Shown in pieces: positions 36,701-45,812 of a DNA stretch of 64,000 nt. Source of the stretch: Pseudomonas sp. GOM6. GTDB lineage: Bacteria; Pseudomonadota; Gammaproteobacteria; Pseudomonadales; Pseudomonadaceae. The notes below the pieces were generated by a model. It saw only the letters and a list, made by a program, of their open reading frames with translations. It was not told where the DNA came from and made no database searches. The stretch lies in assembly GCF_029537485.1 (NCBI RefSeq), contig NZ_JARPUS010000014.1:62001-126000 (forward strand). Direction: 5' to 3'. Made by a program: the position numbers and the translations under genes. Position 1 is the stretch's first letter. Every line of letters starts with the position of its first letter.

Positions 36701-37969
36701 TCACGGAATCTCATGTAGTTTTTTTGTCAAGCCGTGCGCGAGCAATGGCTCGCCTGAACAAGGCTCACCACGCAGAAGCGCTTCAAGCAGTTCCAGATTG
36801 TGCGCCAACCCTCTGCTTCCATGTGCAAGATGAAAATGTGCGAATTCATCGGCTTGGCGAAGGTGCCGCTCGTAATCGTATTCAATGGCTGAAATACCGG
36901 CATCAAGGCACGAAACATTCATCAAAGCCCCTCCGAAAAAACGAGCTTGCTCGAAGATGTCCGATTCGCCACTGACATTCACATAAAGTATCGGCCTGCG
37001 TGCCAATGCGGCCTCTATAACTGCATTGGACATGATATTGACCACTAGCGATGACTCAGCCAGAGCCTGCGCCAAGCTGCATGATACTGGCAGCACCAGC
37101 AGGTTCCGTAACTCGGAGGCTGCCTGTTTCCAGAAGGGGACCTGACTGCGTGGATGCGGTTTGACCAGCACCCGGTAATCGGGATGAGCAGCAGCCCAAT
37201 TACGCAACAGCTCATACGCTTTTTGGTAGCCGGACTCCTTTTCCTTGTCAGGACCGACACCGAGGATCAACAAGGCACGCTTGGACGGCTTGGCCGGAGC
37301 TAGGTCGTATGTACTATCAATCATATGCGAGCCGGCCAGTACCGCCGTGCTGGTACCAAAGCGCAGCGCCCTGGCCTTCAGGGCATCCAGCGAACTCTGA
37401 CCAAAAAGGAAGTAATAGTCGTAGTCGTTCATGCTCAGGCGCCGCGAGCCCTCAACAGTGGTCGCGTGCGCCAGATGCACCAGCGTGGCGTTACGGGCAT
37501 TCAACGCCAGTCGCAGGAACGGGGAATACAGGCTGCCGTTGCGATCATTCAGCAACACGCGCGGACCGTAGCGTTCGTCGAGCCATTGCGCATGAGCGGC
37601 AAAACCGAAATAACGGGTGGGCACCTTGCAGGGGGGGCAACGCAACCGACGCTCCTGCAGGATCACGGACGGCTCCTCCAGCGCAGTTTCCACCAGCGCA
37701 TGCCCCCGCTCGCGCAGCGCCCCGATCAGCAGTTTCTTGCGCTGCAGCTTAATCACCTTGGGGGCGGACTGCAGCAGCAGGAAATCGCAGCACTCTTCCT
37801 GAACCTCCGCCGCCAGGCGGCGCCTGGCGCGTAGACCAAACCACCAGTCGGACAGCGCTTCCCGGGCAAAGCGCACGGCACTGCCCAGCACGCCATAGCG
37901 CTCGCGCAGCAATGCCCAGCGATAATGATCGAGCGCACGCGCCTTCGCTGCCCAGAGGTTGTTACTCAT
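36701..37969 (-). CDS. Capsule/CDP-glycerol-transferase-like GT-B protein
   Basis: 422 residues. The N-terminal half is basic and helical. The middle (RALLILGVGPDKEKESGYQK) and the segment VLVKPHPRSQVPFWKQAA, followed by SLVVNIMSNAVIEAALARRP, fit the donor-binding half of KpsS/CDP-glycerol-transferase-type GT-B enzymes: a KPHP motif, then a Ser-Asn-x-x-Glu pattern. Acceptor unknown; outer-core assembly is inferred from its ATGA overlap with the WapH-type gene. Its 3' end abuts the HAD remnant, so its last residues could have been affected by that deletion. Confidence 0.7.
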   Translation of the reverse strand: MSNNLWAAKARALDHYRWALLRERYGVLGSAVRFAREALSDWWFGLRARRRLAAEVQEECCDFLLLQSAPKVIKLQRKKLLIGALRERGHALVETALEEPSVILQERRLRCPPCKVPTRYFGFAAHAQWLDERYGPRVLLNDRNGSLYSPFLRLALNARNATLVHLAHATTVEGSRRLSMNDYDYYFLFGQSSLDALKARALRFGTSTAVLAGSHMIDSTYDLAPAKPSKRALLILGVGPDKEKESGYQKAYELLRNWAAAHPDYRVLVKPHPRSQVPFWKQAASELRNLLVLPVSCSLAQALAESSLVVNIMSNAVIEAALARRPILYVNVSGESDIFEQARFFGGALMNVSCLDAGISAIEYDYERHLRQADEFAHFHLAHGSRGLAHNLELLEALLRGEPCSGEPLLAHGLTKKLHEIP

Positions 37970-39102
37970 GCGCCTAGCAACCCGGCCTGCCGGCTGATCG
38001 ACCAGAAATGCTCGCGTACTGCCTGATCGGAGAAAAGCGCCTGCAAACGTTCCTGCATCGCCGACTCAACAGCCTGACGATCCCCTCGGTAGACCTGTGC
38101 AACCAACGCCTGGGTAAGTTGTTCAACATTACCCAGCTCAAACAACGCGCCAACACCCTCAATCACTTCGCGACCACCGCCACAGGCCGTGCCAAGCAAG
38201 GGAACCACCGCCGCCATGGCCTCCAACAGTACCATCCCGAACGGCTCATGGTCGGAGCTCAGTGCGAACACATCGAAAGCTTTGAAGTAGCGGCGCCCGT
38301 AGGCAACCTGGCCGAGAAAGCGTACCGACTCGGCCACGCCGAGTTCCACAGCCAGGGACCTTAGCGAGTTCTCCAGACGTCCGCTGCCCATGATCACCAG
38401 CAGGCTGCCGGCGGGTAACTGCGGTAGGGCCTGGGCGAAGCCACGAATCAGGGTGGCCTGGTCCTTGTCTGGATGCAGGCGGCCGACATTGCCGACCACC
38501 CAGGCGTCCTGCGGCAGCCCGAGGTGGACGCGGGCCTCCTCACGGGAAACCTGTTCGGCCTGCACGGCCTCGATGTCGATGCGGTTGTACAGCGTCTCGA
38601 TGCGCTCGGCCGGCCAGCCACGCAGATCGCGACGTATCTCGTCGCGCACGGCATTGGACACCCCGAGCAGCAGCAAACGCTCACGGAAACGGTTGATGAA
38701 CAGGCGGCGGCTCAGGCGGCCGTAGACACCGAACGCATGGTGCACGCCGATCACCGGCAGCGCGGTGCCCAGCAGCGCCACGTAGATTGGCTTGAAGCGA
38801 TGGGCGATGCACAGGGCGAAATCACGCGTGGTCGCGATACGGCGGATGTCGCGGATCGCCTTGAGCTTCAGGCCACTGACATCCTTGCTGCGGTAGTCGA
38901 GGAAGATGACCTCGTCCGAGGCCGAGCCCTGCTCCACTTCGGCGCTCGGCGCGCCCGTCAGGTAGACGGTGCAGACCTTGTAGCGCGTGCCACGGAACAG
39001 CACGGCGTACTGCCGCGCACAGTCCAGGAAGGGCCCGTCGTAGCCATGGCAGAACTGCAGAACCCAGCGCTGCCCGGCAGCATCTGCGTTAGACGTGGTC
39101 AT
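37966..39102 (-). CDS. wapH: WapH-type LPS core glycosyltransferase (GT4)
   Basis: 378 residues from ATG 39102 (GTG 39111 possible). GT4 fold: acceptor half with CHGYDGPFLDCARQYA and GVHHAFGVYGRLSRR, donor half with VVGNVGRLHPDKDQATLIRG and the EX7E segment SSDHEPFGMVLLEAMAA. It transfers a hexose to the core oligosaccharide, and its position matches PA5004 of P. aeruginosa. The start overlaps the carbamoyltransferase stop by 14 nt. Confidence 0.82.
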   Translation of the reverse strand: MTTSNADAAGQRWVLQFCHGYDGPFLDCARQYAVLFRGTRYKVCTVYLTGAPSAEVEQGSASDEVIFLDYRSKDVSGLKLKAIRDIRRIATTRDFALCIAHRFKPIYVALLGTALPVIGVHHAFGVYGRLSRRLFINRFRERLLLLGVSNAVRDEIRRDLRGWPAERIETLYNRIDIEAVQAEQVSREEARVHLGLPQDAWVVGNVGRLHPDKDQATLIRGFAQALPQLPAGSLLVIMGSGRLENSLRSLAVELGVAESVRFLGQVAYGRRYFKAFDVFALSSDHEPFGMVLLEAMAAVVPLLGTACGGGREVIEGVGALFELGNVEQLTQALVAQVYRGDRQAVESAMQERLQALFSDQAVREHFWSISRQAGLLGA

Positions 39103-40843
39103 ACCAGTCACGGCCGTCCTTGACCACGAGGATGTCTTCCATGATCAGGTACTGCAGATCCGAGCCATAGAACATGTTCAGCGCATCGGTCGGCGAACAG
39201 ATCATCGGCTCGCCGCGACGGTTGAGCGAGGTGTTCAGCGACACGCCGTTACCGGTCAGCTTCTCCAGTTCCAGCATCAGGTCGTACCAGCGCGGGTTGA
39301 AGCGACGTTCCAGCACCTGGGCACGCGAGGTACCGTCCTCGTGTACCACTTCGCCGACACGCTCCTTCCACTCGTCATTAACCTCGAAGGTGAAGGTCAT
39401 GAACGGGCTCGGATGATCGACCTTGAGCATCTGCGGCGCCACGGTATCGAGCATCGACGGGCAGAAGGGTCTCCAGCGCTCGCGGAACTTGATCTGCTCG
39501 TTGATGCGGTCGGCGACGCCCGGCACGCTCGGGCAGCCAATGATCGAACGGCCACCGAGCGCGCGCGGGCCGAATTCCATGCGCCCCTGGAACCAGGCTA
39601 CGGGATTGGCATCGACCATGATCTTGGCGATGCGCTGCGGGGTATTGTCGATGCGTTTGAACACCGGCTTGTTCGGGTGCTTGGCGCAGGCGGCGATGAT
39701 TTCTTCGTTGGAGTAGGACGGGCCGAGGTAGACGTGCTCCATCTTCTCCACAGGCACGCCGCGCTGGTGCGAAACGTAGGCGGCGGCGCCGACCGAGGTA
39801 CCGGCGTCGCCGGAAGCGGGCTGCACGAACAGCTCCTTCACATCGTCGCGGGCGATGATCTTCTGGTTCAGCTTGACGTTCAGCGCGCAGCCGCCGGCGA
39901 AGGCGATCTTGCCGGTTTCCTTGAGGATATCGCCGAGGTAGTACTCCATCATCTCCAGCGCCAGCTTCTCGAACAGCGCCTGCATACTGGCGGCGTAGTG
40001 GATGTAAGGGTCGTCGGCGATGTCGCCCTGGCGCTTCGGGCCCAGCCACTCGATCAGCTTGGGCGAGAAGTAGTAGCCCTTGCCGTTTTCCTTGTAGCGG
40101 CGGAAACCGATGACGTTGGCGTAGTCGGTGTTGATGATCAGCTCGCCGTTCTCGAACTTGGCCAGGCGCGAGAAATCGTACTTGGCCGCGTCACCGTAGG
40201 GCGCCATGCCCATGACCTTGAACTCGCCATCGAGCATCTCGAAGCCGAGGAACTCGGTGATCGCGCCGTACAGGCCGCCAAGCGAATCCGGATCGTAGAA
40301 CTCCTTGATCTTGTGGATCTTGCCGTTCTCACCGTAGCCGAAGAAGGTGGTGGCGTACTCGCCCTTGCCATCGATGCCGAGGATCGCGGTCTTTTCCTTG
40401 AAGCCCGAGCAGTGGTAGGCGCTGGCAGCGTGGGCCAGGTGGTGCTCGACCGGCTCGATCTTGACCTTCTTCAGGTCGAAGCCCAGTTGCTCCAGGCACC
40501 ACTGGATCTTCTTGTGGTAGCGCTTGTAGCGGCGGTTACCCATCAGGATCGCGTCGAGGGAACGATCAGGCGCATACCAGTAGCGCTTGGCGTAGTGCCA
40601 GCGGGCCTTGCCGAACAGGCTGATGGGGGCGAAGGGAATCGCCACCACGTCGACGTCGGACGGTTTGATCCCGGCCTGTTCCAGGCAGAACTTGGCGGAT
40701 TCGTAGGGCATGCGGTTCTTCGCGTGCTTGTCGCGCACGAAGCGCTCCTCTTCGACCGCCGCGATCAACTTGCCGTCGATGTACAGGGCGGCGGACGGGT
40801 CATGGCTGAGCGCGCCGGACAGGCCGAGAATGGTCAATGCCAC
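39089..40843 (-). CDS. LPS core carbamoyltransferase
   Basis: 584 residues from GTG 40843, AGAGG 8 nt upstream. NodU/CmcH-family carbamoyltransferase: an N-terminal Kae1-like ATP/carbamoyl-adenylate domain (LGLSGALSHDPSAALY, EPVEHHLAHAASAYH, GIDGKGEYATTFFGYG) and a C-terminal domain (EFGPRALGGRSIIGCP, NLNTSLN-type ending). In P. aeruginosa a homologue at this position (PA5005) is linked to the 7-O-carbamoyl group on heptose II. Same strand as the surrounding core genes but separated from the upstream one by 140 bp. Confidence 0.88.
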   Translation of the reverse strand: MALTILGLSGALSHDPSAALYIDGKLIAAVEEERFVRDKHAKNRMPYESAKFCLEQAGIKPSDVDVVAIPFAPISLFGKARWHYAKRYWYAPDRSLDAILMGNRRYKRYHKKIQWCLEQLGFDLKKVKIEPVEHHLAHAASAYHCSGFKEKTAILGIDGKGEYATTFFGYGENGKIHKIKEFYDPDSLGGLYGAITEFLGFEMLDGEFKVMGMAPYGDAAKYDFSRLAKFENGELIINTDYANVIGFRRYKENGKGYYFSPKLIEWLGPKRQGDIADDPYIHYAASMQALFEKLALEMMEYYLGDILKETGKIAFAGGCALNVKLNQKIIARDDVKELFVQPASGDAGTSVGAAAYVSHQRGVPVEKMEHVYLGPSYSNEEIIAACAKHPNKPVFKRIDNTPQRIAKIMVDANPVAWFQGRMEFGPRALGGRSIIGCPSVPGVADRINEQIKFRERWRPFCPSMLDTVAPQMLKVDHPSPFMTFTFEVNDEWKERVGEVVHEDGTSRAQVLERRFNPRWYDLMLELEKLTGNGVSLNTSLNRRGEPMICSPTDALNMFYGSDLQYLIMEDILVVKDGRDWYDHV

Positions 40844-40893
40844 GGAAAAGCCTCTTGCTGCTACGGGCGGACGAGCCGCCACGGAAAGTGGAA

Positions 40894-40911
40894 GGCGAGC
40901 CACGGCTCGCC
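40894..40911 (-). other. GC-rich hairpin upstream of the carbamoyltransferase
   Basis: GGCGAGCC, two bases, GGCTCGCC: an 8 bp perfect stem in the 140 bp gap before the carbamoyltransferase start. No T-run on either side. It may be an attenuator, an mRNA-processing site or a small repeat. Confidence 0.4.
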
Positions 40912-40983
40912 CAAACAAAGCGAAGGATTATAGCCGCAGCGCCGGGCCGAGGGTATCGCCGACTGCTGACCGAGCGGTCGCCA

Positions 40984-42405
40984 TCAGAGACGCGGCAGGC
41001 GTTGATCCAGCAGACGATGAAGCGCCGAGTCCTGCGGCCAGTTGCGCAGGAAGCGGGCGCGGTCTCGGGCGAAGGCTGGCGCGAACGAGGCCTGGCTGCG
41101 GTGCTGGCGCATAGCGTCTAGGTCGATCAGGGTCCAGCGGCCGCTTTCCCAGAACAGATTGGTGCCCTTGCAGTCGCCATGACTGATGCGCTCGCGAATC
41201 AGTGCCGCGAACAGCTGATCCAGCGCCTGCAGCTCCTCTTCCGGCGGCGTGCTGTCGAGATAAGGGGCAAAGCGCGTCAGCAGATCCTCGCCCGCGCAGT
41301 GCTCGGTCAGCAGCCAGGCCCGGCTGCGCAGCCAGCACCAGCGTTGCTCACGCACTGCCAACGGACGCGGCGTGGCGATCCCCAGCAGCTCCAGGCGATG
41401 GCCCTCGACCCAGCTGTGCCACGCCCGGCTCGGCCGCCAGAAGCGTTTGAGCCAGTGGCCCCAGCCCTTGATGTTGTAGCGTTTCAGCACCCGCAACCGA
41501 TCGCCGACCTGCACCAGCGCCACCGTGGCGCTGCCGCCATCCTTGAGCAGGCGACCGGCCGCGATGGCGGCATCCGGATCGTCCAGCAACGGCGCCAGCT
41601 CGGCTTGCTGGGCACGCCGTACCACCCGCAGGCCGAAGGCGCCGACGCGCGCCGCGAACAGGCTGCAATCGCGCCCGACCTTCTTCAGGTAGTCGCGCAG
41701 GCGCCACTGGCGCACCTTGGCGATTTCCTTGAGCAGCGCCTCCAGCGGCAGCGCATGCTCGCCGTTGGCCAGCAAATAATGAATCAGCAACTCTTCGAGA
41801 TAGGGCTCCAGCTCGGCCGGCAACTGGGCGAAGAACACCCCGAGGTTTTCCAGCACGCGCTGGCGCGATAGCGGCTGACCTGGCGTCTCGGCCTGCACAC
41901 CGCCGCCATCGATCAGGTAGAGCTGCCCCTGCTGGCGCAGCAGATTGTCCAGATGCAGATCGGATTGCCACAGGCCGCGGGCGTGCATACCGGCGATGGC
42001 GGTCAAAGCCTCGGCCAGCACCCCATGCTGCCCTTCGGACAGAGGAGCTTCGCGCTCGACCAGGCGCCAGGCGCCCCACAGGCTTTCGGCACCTTCGAGG
42101 TAATCGAACAGCAGCCAGCCGCCCTGCCCCTCCACAAAAACCTCGGCCAGCAGAGCGGGCGTGGTCAGGTCCTGTTCGGCCAGCAGGCGGGCGCCGTCCA
42201 ATTCGCGGCGATAATGCCGCTCGGCCCGCTCGCCCACCAGCAACTTGACCAACACCGGGCGCCCCCGCCACTGGGCCTGGCCGACATAGCGCTGCCCGGG
42301 CAATACGCGCAGCAGACGCTGCAGCTCCAGTTCGTCGCCCGCCAACTCCAAGGTCAGCGGCAGGGACGGCTCGCGCCCGGCCTGGGCCAGTTGCGCCAAC
42401 TGCAT
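40984..42405 (-). CDS. Two-domain LPS kinase-like protein (PA5006-like)
   Basis: 473 residues from ATG 42405, overlapping the preceding stop by one base (TGATG). Two kinase-fold domains lie in tandem. Domain 1 (about 20-240) has RPVLVKLLVG, SDLHLDNLLRQQG and LYLIDGGGV. Domain 2 (about 270-473) has LRVLKRYNIKGWGHWL, RISHGDCKGTNLFW and TLIDLDAM. Both keep a catalytic-loop Asp and Asn, so both could be active. Core phosphorylation is the inferred role, because the neighbours are WaaP-type kinases. Confidence 0.78.
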   Translation of the reverse strand: MQLAQLAQAGREPSLPLTLELAGDELELQRLLRVLPGQRYVGQAQWRGRPVLVKLLVGERAERHYRRELDGARLLAEQDLTTPALLAEVFVEGQGGWLLFDYLEGAESLWGAWRLVEREAPLSEGQHGVLAEALTAIAGMHARGLWQSDLHLDNLLRQQGQLYLIDGGGVQAETPGQPLSRQRVLENLGVFFAQLPAELEPYLEELLIHYLLANGEHALPLEALLKEIAKVRQWRLRDYLKKVGRDCSLFAARVGAFGLRVVRRAQQAELAPLLDDPDAAIAAGRLLKDGGSATVALVQVGDRLRVLKRYNIKGWGHWLKRFWRPSRAWHSWVEGHRLELLGIATPRPLAVREQRWCWLRSRAWLLTEHCAGEDLLTRFAPYLDSTPPEEELQALDQLFAALIRERISHGDCKGTNLFWESGRWTLIDLDAMRQHRSQASFAPAFARDRARFLRNWPQDSALHRLLDQRLPRL

Positions 42406-43148
42406 CAACGCGCCCCCTTGCGCCGACGGCGCGCGCCGAGCCGCTCATGCCAGCGTTCGACATCAGCGGAATCGCCCAGATAGGCCACCAGCAGCTGACG
42501 CACTTCCGCCTCGTTCCAGACGGCGGCGCGGCGCAGCAAGGGCTCCAGGTCCCTGACCCGGTCACGCTCACCGAACAACAGAGGGCGAGTCTTCTCCAGA
42601 TCGATCAGCTGCGCAGCGAAATCGTCGCCTTGCTCACGCAGAAAGATGTGCTTGGGATAAAAGCAGCCATGTACCTGACCGGCATCATGCAGACGACGGA
42701 CAAGCCCACCACAGGCAGCCAGAATCGCCTCGCGCCGGGACGTGCTCAAGCTCGCCCAGCCCTGCAACCAATGCTCGAGGTCCTGCCAGCCGTCCAGGGC
42801 ACGGGTGAGCAGCACGGCCCGCTGCTCGCCCGGCAGCTTGCGTTCGGCGAAGAAGGCCGCCTGCAACGCCGGAATGCCCAAATCGGCATAACGGCGAATA
42901 TTGCGAAACTCGCAGGCGAAGGTCGGCTCGCCGAAGGGATGGCGCAGGGTACGGGTCAGGTGGTTGCTCTGACGCTTTAGGTAATAGGCCGCGCCATCCA
43001 GTTCCAGGCGATAGACGCTACTCCAGCCACCGCGCTCGGTGTTCGGCTCATCGACCGCCTCCAGCTGCAGCGCCCACAGCGCATCGAAATTCGCCAATCC
43101 ATGGCGTTCAAGGATCGGGCGATCCTCAGCGGCGATAAAGTCGCTCAT
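42405..43148 (-). CDS. InaA/WapQ-type LPS kinase-like protein
   Basis: 247 residues from ATG 43148, overlapping the upstream gene as ATGA. WaaP-like fold: YYLKRQSNHLTRTL with the ATP Lys, LRRYADLGIPALQAAFF, the catalytic-loop position VHGCFYPKHIFL and the metal-loop LIDLEKTR. Against WaaP (HRDCYICHFLL) the Asp of H-x-D appears as Cys, which questions phosphotransfer. Position matches PA5007, called wapQ in the literature. Confidence 0.78.
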   Translation of the reverse strand: MSDFIAAEDRPILERHGLANFDALWALQLEAVDEPNTERGGWSSVYRLELDGAAYYLKRQSNHLTRTLRHPFGEPTFACEFRNIRRYADLGIPALQAAFFAERKLPGEQRAVLLTRALDGWQDLEHWLQGWASLSTSRREAILAACGGLVRRLHDAGQVHGCFYPKHIFLREQGDDFAAQLIDLEKTRPLLFGERDRVRDLEPLLRRAAVWNEAEVRQLLVAYLGDSADVERWHERLGARRRRKGAR

Positions 43149-43882
43149 TCCCTGCCCTCGAAGAATTGCAAAATCTTGTGAATAACGCGCTTGTCGTCGG
43201 CGCTCAGGCGCGCGTTGCCGCTGTACTGCTGGTAAAAGCGCAGACGCTGGGTACGCGACAGCTGGTACTTGGCCACCTTGTCCAGACAGGCCAGATCCTT
43301 GATCACGCGATAGTCCAGCAGAGGGCCCCACCAGAAGCCGCCAGTGGGACAATCGATGAAGAACAGCTCGGCGTGATCATTGACCAGCAGGTTGCGCCAC
43401 TTCAGATCGTTGTGCACGAAGCGATGGGCATGCAGCGTGCGCGTCGCCGTAGCCAACTGTTGGCTGACCCGCTGCACCCAGGCACCATCCTTGAGGCGTG
43501 CATCGCCGCACTTGGCCAGCAGGGCCAGATCCTGGGTATTCGGCAGTTCGCGGGTGATCAACGCACCGCGCACGAACGCCCCCCTGCGCCGCTCCAGGCC
43601 ATAGCCAACGATCTCAGCCGTCGGCACGCCCCACTTTGCGAAATACTTGAGGTTCTGCCACTCAGCCTTGACCCGCGGCCGACCGATATAACGCCGCAGC
43701 CCCTTGCCCGCCCCCCAGTAACGCTTGACGTAGTAACGCACGCCCTCGCGCTCGATCAGGATTACCTCGGACAGCGGGTCGCGGGTCAGGCGCTTGCCTT
43801 GCAAGGCAAATACATGCTCCAGGCTGGCCAGTTCCAGCGCCAGCGCCGCCGGCAGATCATCACTCACACGCCAACCGCTCAC
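43145..43882 (-). CDS. WapP-type LPS kinase-like protein
   Basis: 245 residues. Kinase fold with RYYVKRYWGAGKGLRRY (ATP Lys), WQNLKYFAKWGVPTAEIVGYG, the catalytic loop RFVHNDLKWRNLLV with Asp and Asn retained, and FFIDCPTGG at the metal loop. Predicted to phosphorylate heptose in the inner core. ATGA overlaps on both sides, with waaP upstream and the InaA-type gene downstream. Position matches PA5008 (wapP). Confidence 0.8.
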   Translation of the reverse strand: MSGWRVSDDLPAALALELASLEHVFALQGKRLTRDPLSEVILIEREGVRYYVKRYWGAGKGLRRYIGRPRVKAEWQNLKYFAKWGVPTAEIVGYGLERRRGAFVRGALITRELPNTQDLALLAKCGDARLKDGAWVQRVSQQLATATRTLHAHRFVHNDLKWRNLLVNDHAELFFIDCPTGGFWWGPLLDYRVIKDLACLDKVAKYQLSRTQRLRFYQQYSGNARLSADDKRVIHKILQFFEGRE

Positions 43883-44694
43883 CCCTGAGCCCCCGGCGCA
43901 TATTTACGCGCATAGCGGGCCAGCAGCTTGTCGGCCTTGCGCTCCAGCCAGGCCAGCAGCGCCGCCTCGTCACGCAGGATTTCACGCAGCGGGCGCTGGA
44001 AATAGGTCTTGAGAAAACGCAGCTTGTCGCGACGGGTCAGGCCGATGTTCAGCGCCGAGAAATACAGCCCGGCCAGATCCTTGTTACGCCAGCGCAGCGG
44101 CGTAGCACTGCGTACCTGGGCGCGGTGCAGGTCGATCAGCGATAGACGCAGGTCGTTCGCCGTCACCGGCCTGTCGGTGTGCAGCAGGAAGTGGCAGATA
44201 TAGCAGTCACGGTGATTGACCCCGGCACGGTGCATGGTGCCAGTCATCCGCGCCACCTCCTTGATAAGCGCGCGCTTGAGCTGAGGCTCGGGCGGTTGCT
44301 GCAGCCAGTTCAGGCTCAGCTGCTCCAGATCGGTGGTCGGCGCCAGCTCCTCGGTGACGATAAAGGAATGCTGCGCCGCCGGATTACTACCACGCTCGCC
44401 GTAAGCCACGGCGGTCATGGTCGGCACCCCGGCCTCGGTCAGACGCTGAATCGCCGCCCATTCCTGGCCGGCACCGAGCACCGGCGCCTTGGCGGTGAGC
44501 AGGTTCTTGACGATCTCGCCCCAGCCAATACCGCGATGGATCTTGACGAAGTAACCGCGGCCGTCGACCTCGGTGCGCAACGTGCGACGCCCCTCCAGCT
44601 CACGATAGACCTGGCCCTGCAGGGCCTCGACCGCAGCGAAGGCGTCCTGACCAGCCCATAGCGACTTGAAGGGTTCGGCGAGCACCAGCTTCAT
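43879..44694 (-). CDS. waaP: Lipopolysaccharide core heptose(I) kinase WaaP
   Basis: Phosphorylates heptose I; essential in P. aeruginosa. 271 residues. Motifs: GRGYFVKIHRGIGWGEIVKN (ATP Lys), VTEELAPTTDLE hinge, catalytic loop VNHRDCYICHFLL and metal loop SLIDLHRAQVR. All key residues are present, unlike some neighbours. ATGA overlap with waaG upstream. The C-terminal tail is basic. Confidence 0.95.
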   Translation of the reverse strand: MKLVLAEPFKSLWAGQDAFAAVEALQGQVYRELEGRRTLRTEVDGRGYFVKIHRGIGWGEIVKNLLTAKAPVLGAGQEWAAIQRLTEAGVPTMTAVAYGERGSNPAAQHSFIVTEELAPTTDLEQLSLNWLQQPPEPQLKRALIKEVARMTGTMHRAGVNHRDCYICHFLLHTDRPVTANDLRLSLIDLHRAQVRSATPLRWRNKDLAGLYFSALNIGLTRRDKLRFLKTYFQRPLREILRDEAALLAWLERKADKLLARYARKYAPGAQG

Positions 44695-45812
44695 GGGCGC
44701 TCCGCCAGAATCACATCGGCCGCGCGCTGCGGCATGGAATACAGGTCAGCCGAATCAGCAAAGGCCAGCCCATTGGCGCTCCACTTGCTGCGCGCCGCAT
44801 CGTCGCCGAGCATCTCGGTCAGCATCCGGTTGAGGTCATCCTGGGCGAACGGCGCCGGCACCACCCGCCCAGCATCAGCCTCGGCGATGTAGTGAGCATA
44901 ACCACACACCTCGCTGACCAGCACCGGCAGACCGGCGACCACCGCTTCCAACAGCACAGTGCCGGTGTTCTCGTTATAGGCCGGGTGGATCAGCAGGTCG
45001 GCGCCGAGCAGGAAGCGCGGAATATCGCTGCGCCCCTTGAGGATCTGCACCTGCTCGGACACACCGAGGGTCTTCGCCTGCAGCTGGAACGAACGCGGGT
45101 CATCCTGGCCGATGGCGATCAGGCGGGTGCGCTGCTTCAGTTCGCGCGGCAGGGCGGCCAGCGCCTTGAGACTGCGATCAAGCCCCTTGGTCTTGAAGCC
45201 CGAGCCGATCTGCACCAGCAGCAGGTCATCATCCTTCAACTTGAATTCACGACGGAACTCGGCGCGAATCTCGGCGGCATTGGCCGGCGCGCGACGATCC
45301 TGGGCAATGCCCGGCGGCAGCAGATGGAAGCGCGCCTGCGGGGTGTTGTAGTGCTTGATAAACAGCGGCTGCTGCACCTCGGAGATCATCAGGATCTCGG
45401 TCTTCGACTCGGGGGCGAACACCGCCCGCTCATAGTCGGCGAAGTGCTTGTAGCGGCCCCAACGCTTGTAGATCGGTGCGCGCAGGGTCTGCGCCTTGTC
45501 CTCGTAGCAGCCATCGGCGGCGTAGTAGACGTCGAGGCCCGGCATCTTGTTGAAGCCGACCACGCGATCCACCGGATCGCGCGCCAGGTCGGCGGCCAGC
45601 CAGGCGCTGAACTTCTCGTTGCGATGGTGATTGAAGAACGCCTTGATCGGCGCGACGCGCACGTCGAAGCCGGTCGGCACTTCGCCTTCCCAGATCGGCG
45701 TGTAAACGCGAATGGCGTGACCGCGCGACTGGCATTCCAGAGCAATGCGCATGAAATCACGCTGCAGGCCGCCGAACGGGAAGTACTTGTAGAGCACGAA
45801 GGCCAGCTGCAT
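44691..45812 (-). CDS. waaG: LPS core glycosyltransferase WaaG (GT4)
   Basis: Transfers the first outer-core hexose residue to heptose II. 373 residues from ATG 45812 (MQLAFVLYKYFPFGGLQRDF), one base overlapping the waaC stop (TGATG). GT-B/GT4 features: FGGLQRDFMRIALECQSRGH, VGFNKMPGLDVYYAAD, LVQIGSGFKTKGLDRSLKAL, and the EX7E motif in HPAYNENTGTVLLEAVVAG. The longer frame to 45935 is not family-like. Confidence 0.95.
   Translation of the reverse strand: MQLAFVLYKYFPFGGLQRDFMRIALECQSRGHAIRVYTPIWEGEVPTGFDVRVAPIKAFFNHHRNEKFSAWLAADLARDPVDRVVGFNKMPGLDVYYAADGCYEDKAQTLRAPIYKRWGRYKHFADYERAVFAPESKTEILMISEVQQPLFIKHYNTPQARFHLLPPGIAQDRRAPANAAEIRAEFRREFKLKDDDLLLVQIGSGFKTKGLDRSLKALAALPRELKQRTRLIAIGQDDPRSFQLQAKTLGVSEQVQILKGRSDIPRFLLGADLLIHPAYNENTGTVLLEAVVAGLPVLVSEVCGYAHYIAEADAGRVVPAPFAQDDLNRMLTEMLGDDAARSKWSANGLAFADSADLYSMPQRAADVILAERP

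Noticed and set aside
36508..36975. 155-codon plus-strand frame over the HAD remnant
   Set aside because: Runs antisense across the HAD fragment and into the 3' end of the GT-B gene; no protein-like features and no ribosome site.
39095..40933. 612-codon plus-strand frame
   Set aside because: Antisense of the carbamoyltransferase, which has strong family motifs.
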